Origin: Bacteroidota bacterium | Lineage (GTDB): Bacteria > Bacteroidota > Bacteroidia > Chitinophagales > Chitinophagaceae | Direction: 5' to 3' | Assembly: GCA_023396345.1 (NCBI GenBank) | Contig: JAEWWO010000043.1 | Span: 1-18,392, forward strand | DNA: 18,392 nucleotides | In this document: one piece after another, positions 14,386-18,392 of the stretch | Position numbering within the stretch: position 1 is the first letter of the stretch | Layout of the letters: each line of letters begins with the position of its first letter | Position numbers and translations under genes: made by a program | Notes under the pieces: model-generated | Database searches by the model: none | Seen by the model: the letters and a program-made list of their open reading frames with translations, nothing else | What the model was told of the DNA's origin: nothing

Positions 14386-14754
14386 TTATTTTCCCGGCTT
14401 CATCCTCTTGTTAATTGTTTGCTCGTCTGCGAAATAATAAATGACAACACCTGCAAAATATAATAAAACATCTATATAATCAGCAGTGAATTTATTATTC
14501 CATTTAGGGAAAAAATATTCTGTTATTATACTGATTGATACAGTCCAAAGAATTATTTCCCAAAAGCGAAAAGTATATTTTCTTTTTAACAGCCATTGTC
14601 TTTCCATTTTAATCAGGTGCAACAATATGGGCATTAACAATAATGGATCTAAATAATTATCTGCAGGTTCAAAGTTAATGTTCATCAGCTTTTGAGCCAA
14701 TTGATGCAACAAAAATAAACTCACAGATAGTATGAAAACTGTTTTACTGCTCAT
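14386..14754 (-). CDS. Small four-helix membrane protein of unknown function
   Basis: A 122-aa protein with about four hydrophobic segments (roughly 4-22, 36-48, 65-83 and 92-108) and a basic C-terminus NKRMKPGK. Notable residues are NYLDPLLLMPILLHL in segment 2 and an acidic YIDVLLYF in segment 4. This pattern recalls small conserved Bacteroidota membrane proteins with no proven role. I cannot name a family with confidence. Its start codon overlaps the stop of the upstream small gene by one base (TAATG), so the two are translationally coupled. They follow mfd in one operon. Confidence 0.72.
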   Translation of the reverse strand: MSSKTVFILSVSLFLLHQLAQKLMNINFEPADNYLDPLLLMPILLHLIKMERQWLLKRKYTFRFWEIILWTVSISIITEYFFPKWNNKFTADYIDVLLYFAGVVIYYFADEQTINKRMKPGK

Positions 14755-14996
14755 TAAAAAGCGGCAATAAAAGTAAACAACAAAATTATCAATGCAACAG
14801 GAGAGAACAATATCACTAACAGCATTACAGGTGTTTTAAGCAGTGTGATTATTATTTTCTTAAATACAGAATCATCTTTGTGAGGCGTGTACCAGTTCCA
14901 CAAAGCTCTGAGCCTGTCAATAATCATGTGCCTTACTTCTTCTCCCGTAGTGTGATGTTCTGTATGTTCTTTTTCTCTATGGTCCTGATTGCTCAT
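14754..14996 (-). CDS. Small protein with hydrophilic head and C-terminal membrane hairpin
   Basis: An 80-aa protein of unknown function. The start MSNQDHREKEHTEHH (14996) is preferred over an upstream in-frame Met at 15026, because the longer form would begin inside the mfd coding end. The chosen start lies 5 bp after the mfd stop. The first half is charged and His-rich (DHREKEHTEHHTTGEEVRHM) and is followed by an amphipathic stretch with LRALWNWYTPHKDD. The last 35 residues (KKIIITLLKTPVMLLVILFS onward) are hydrophobic and could form one or two membrane helices, ending exactly at the C-terminus. No close family is recognised. It is coupled to the following membrane gene. Confidence 0.65.
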   Translation of the reverse strand: MSNQDHREKEHTEHHTTGEEVRHMIIDRLRALWNWYTPHKDDSVFKKIIITLLKTPVMLLVILFSPVALIILLFTFIAAF

Positions 14997-15001
14997 TCCG
15001 T

Positions 15002-18000
15002 TTATTTTGGTTTCACCGCATTCCACATTCTCTCAAGGAATAATTGCATGGAAAGCGCAGTTTTAGTATTGTCTACTATCATCATAAAGTTGTTGCCAAC
15101 CTGCTTTAAGCGGGCAATATTTGTGCCTGTTTGCACGAACTGAAGTATATTATTAAAGAGTTCACTTTCAAAATAAGGCGAATCATTTTTATTGATAAAG
15201 TAACACCGCATTTTTGAGTCTTTAAGTATAATCTTCTCAAAGCCAATGTTGGTGCCAGTTTTACGACTTCTGATTACCGCAAATAAATCATCAACCTGTT
15301 TTGGAGGAGGTCCGAATCTGTCTATAAGTTCCTGATAGAATTCTTTTAATTCCTGCTCTGTTTCCAGATTATCCAATCTTGTGTAGAGCGATAATCTTTC
15401 CGTTATACTTTCTACATATTCATCAGGTATTAAAATTTCCAGATCTGTATCTATGGTGCAGTCTGTAACATAATCGTCCTGCTTACTGATTTCTTCTTTA
15501 AAAAGTTCTTTAAAATTATTTCTTTTGAGTTCTCTTATTGCTTCTTCCAGAATTTTCTGATACATTTCAAATCCAATATCCGCCATGAATCCGCTTTGTT
15601 CTCCGCCCAAAAGATTGCCTGCACCGCGTATGTCCAGATCTCGCATTGCTATTTGAAATCCGCTACCCAAATCGCTGAACTGTTCCAGCGTTTGTAATCT
15701 TTTTCTTGAATCCGGCGGCAAGGTACTCATTGGCGGAGCTATGAGATAACAGAATGCTTTTTTGTTGCTCCTGCCTACACGTCCGCGTAATTGATGCAAA
15801 TCGCTCAAGCCAAAATGATGCGCATTGTTGATGATGATGGTGTTTACATTCGGTATATCCACGCCGCTTTCCACGATATTGGTGCACACAAGCACGTCAT
15901 ATTTTCGCTTGATGAAATCCATTATTTTTTCTTCCAGTTCTTTCCCGTCCATTTGCCCATGGGCATAGGAAATGCTCAGGTCGGGACAAAGCGTTTGCAA
16001 CAAAGCACTCATTTCTTTTACGCCTTGTATGCGATTGAAGATAACAAAAACCTGTCCGCCTCTTTCTATTTCAAAGTAAATAGCATCTCTTATAAAATCC
16101 TGATTAAAAGTTTGTACCTCTGTTTGTATTGGCTGCCTGTTTGGCGGAGGTGTGTTAATGATACTTAAATCTCTTGCGCCCATCAGACTAAACTGAAGTG
16201 TACGCGGTATGGGCGTTGCAGTAAGTGTAAGACTGTCAACAGTTGTTTTTATTGTCTTCAGTTTTTCTTTATGTCCCACGCCAAATTTCTGCTCTTCGTC
16301 AACAATCATTATTCCCAGATCTTTGAACTTTACATCCTTGCCTAATAATGCATGTGTGCCGATGATGATGTCTGTTTTACCTTCGGCAAGTTGCTGTAGT
16401 GTTTCTTTTTTTTCTTTGGATGATTTAAAACGATTCAGATAATCAACCTTTACCGGAAATTCTTACAGTCGTTCAGAAAATGTTTTGTAATGCTTATACG
16501 CCAGAATAGTTGTAGGAAACATAATGGCTGCCTGCTTCCCGTCTACTACAGATTTGAAAGCCGCACGAATAGCAATTTCTGTTTTACCAAAACCCACATC
16601 TCCGCAAATCAACCTGTCCATTGGTGCAGGACTTTCCATGTCGCGCTTAACATCAGCCGTTGCTTTGCTTTGATCGGGCGTATCTTCATAAATAAAACTC
16701 GCCTCCAGTTCGGTGTTCATGTAATTGTCCGGCGAAAATGCAAACCCTTTCTGGGCCTTGCGTTCAGCGTAAAGTTTTATAAGGTCAAAAGCAATTTCCT
16801 TTACTTTAGCTTTAGTCTTTTCTTTTAATTTATTCCACGAATCGCTGCCGAGTTTATTTATTTTAGGCACAGTGCCATCTTTGCCTGTGTATTTAGAAAT
16901 TTTATGCAGCGAGTTAATGTTCACGTATAAAATATCCTGATTCTGATAAATAATTCTCACCGCCTCCTGTACGTTTCCGTTTACTTCAAGCTTCTGCAAG
17001 CCGCTGTACACGCCAACTCCATGGTCAATATGGGTTACGTAATCTCCGGGTTGCAATTCTTTTAAAGCTTTTAATGTAAGCGCCTTGCTTTTATTGAAAG
17101 CCTGTTTTACTTTATATTTATGATAGCGCTGAAATATCTGATGATCGGTATAGCAAACTACTTTTAAATCATCATCAATAAATCCTTCGTGAATACTTTT
17201 AGCAATGGGAGTAAACTGAATTTCCGTATTCAGATCGGTGAAAATGCTGTTTAATCTTTCTAATTGTCTGGATTGTTCAGAGAAAATATAAATAGAGTAT
17301 TCTTTCTTTTCGTAAGATTTCAGATTGTCAATCAGCAACTCAAAGTTACGGTTGAAAGAAGGTTGTGATTTTGTATTAAATTCAATTTCAAAACTTGCAA
17401 AGTGAGGCTGGTAGCCAATTTCAATGGTATGACTATTTAGAAAGTGATTTTTTATTTCTGATGAATGGATAAAATCTTCTCTGTTTAAATCTTTCAGAAT
17501 TTTGCTTTCGTCAGGATCATCTTCAAACTCTGTATGCTCTGTTGAAGATTGTTGTTTTTTATTGATGAATGCATCAAGGTCTGCATTTTGTTTGTTTACT
17601 TCCTCTTCAATAATGTCCCAGTCTTTAAGCCAGAAAACTGTGTTTTCAGGAAGAAAGCTGAAGAGAGATATTTTTTCGTCCGACTGAAACTGACTTTCCA
17701 CATTTGGTATAATAGATACCTGCAAAAGTTTTCTTTCGCTAAGTTGTGTTTCCGGATCAAACAAACGAATACTGTCTACATCATTTCCAAATAATTCAAT
17801 TCTGTAGGGTTTCTCGTTTCCAAAAGAATAAATATCCAGTATTCCGCCACGAATGGCAAACTGTCCCGGTTCGTAAACAAAGTCTGTACGCACAAATCCT
17901 TTATCCACAAAGGCTTCGAGTATGCCATCAATATCCAAAGTGTCGTTAACTTTTATATGCAGAATATTTTTACTCAAGGATTGTGGCAAAACCACTTTCT

Positions 18001-18392
18001 CAAAAATAGCTTCCGGATAAGTAACAATTGCTCCTGCCCGGTTTCCGGAAGGACTCGAAAATTTCGTAAGCGTTTCTGTCCGCAACATTACATGAGAAGA
18101 ATTGAGCAGTTCAAAGTTTTTTCTGTTTTTAAAAGATGCGGGATAGTAAAAAATATTTAAGGCGTCAGTAAGACTCTCCAGCGTATTGTGAAAATAGGCG
18201 GCTTCTTCAGCATCATTTAAAATAAAAACATGATTGAAAGTATTCAGTTTTTCATTTTGAAAAACGGATGCAGCAATAAATTCTGTTGCACTTCCAAACA
18301 AGTTTTTCAGATAAATTTTTTCGTTTGAGGCAAAAGAAATCCTGTCTGCAAGCTGTTGCAGGTGGGGGGATGCGGAAAAAGCATTTAATAAA
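15002..18392 (-). pseudogene. mfd: Transcription-repair coupling factor Mfd, interrupted by one in-frame TAA; extreme N-terminus beyond window
   Basis: Mfd removes RNA polymerase stalled at DNA lesions and recruits UvrA. About 1129 codons are visible in one unbroken register, close to the usual ~1100-1150. The frame runs to the window edge (NAFSASPHLQQLADRISFAS opens it). Order: UvrB-like N-terminal domains, the RNA polymerase-interacting CarD-like domain (LQPGDYVTHIDHGVGVYSG), Walker A GDVGFGKTE (about 16577-16603), DEEQ Walker B (16289-16300), TATPIPRTLQFSLMGARDLS, motif VI RGRVGRSNKKAFCYL, GAGNLLGGEQSG and the C-terminal UvrA-gating domain. At 16463-16465 the register reads ...TFSERL-stop-EFPVKVDYLNRF..., where family members usually have Lys. 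The frame does not shift. Either this is a nonsense mutation (a single A-to-T change from AAA would suffice) or a sequence error. As written the motor is split between its ATP-binding motifs. Confidence 0.9.

Noticed and set aside
15002..18301. mfd read as two separate genes, or as a frameshift
   Set aside because: The stretch between the two open parts is in the same register (distance from the TAA to the Met at 16309 is a multiple of three) and spells conserved Mfd sequence. It is one gene with one stop codon. The apparent start at 18301 is TTG, and conserved sequence continues upstream to the window edge.

Overview
The window is about 18.4 kb of AT-rich, gene-dense bacterial chromosome. 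It most likely comes from a Bacteroidota (Bacteroidetes) member, perhaps of the Chitinophagaceae/Sphingobacteriia type. The gene families point that way: a short three-gene pab cluster, a NagX/DUF5009 acyltransferase, a CcmE with a Cys in place of the heme-binding His, a GNAT-nitrilase fusion and a DUF2461 protein. Starts lack clear Shine-Dalgarno sequences, and several genes are preceded by TAnnTTTG, the known -7 element of this phylum. No rRNA, tRNA, CRISPR array, complete transposon or phage gene was seen.

Layout. 1-1830: folate (p-aminobenzoate) synthesis, with the start of a glutamine amidotransferase (pabA/trpG) on the minus strand, only 13 bp from a divergent pabB-pabC pair. 1879-4305: a plus-strand run with a NagX-like membrane acyltransferase, a cupin lipoprotein and a SAM methyltransferase. 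It meets guaA (GMP synthase, minus strand) at a convergent hairpin. guaA and pfkA (6-phosphofructokinase) diverge from a 202-bp promoter region. 7180-7815: directly after pfkA lies a broken C-terminal tip of what looks like a polymorphic toxin, interrupted by an in-frame TGA. An intact small acidic gene (probable immunity protein) starts 2 bp after the toxin stop and ends inside a strong terminator hairpin. Palindromes resembling REP elements follow.

7922-9646 (minus): a SixA-like histidine phosphatase, a RelE/ParE-type toxin with its antitoxin, and a DUF2461 protein. 9656-9758 is a small array of degenerate 7-bp and 8-bp tandem repeats. 9754-12648 (minus): ccmE-ccmF for cytochrome c maturation. 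A 38-bp dyad separates ccmE from an upstream GNAT/carbon-nitrogen hydrolase fusion gene. 14386-18392 (minus): mfd followed by two small membrane-protein genes that abut or overlap it and each other.

The two strongest oddities are these. The mfd reading frame is full length and conserved on both sides, but is cut by one in-frame TAA between Walker A and Walker B of the translocase motor. The toxin-tip/immunity remnant next to pfkA lacks any delivery domain. No clearly new multi-gene system is visible. The toxin-tip/immunity cassette is the nearest candidate.
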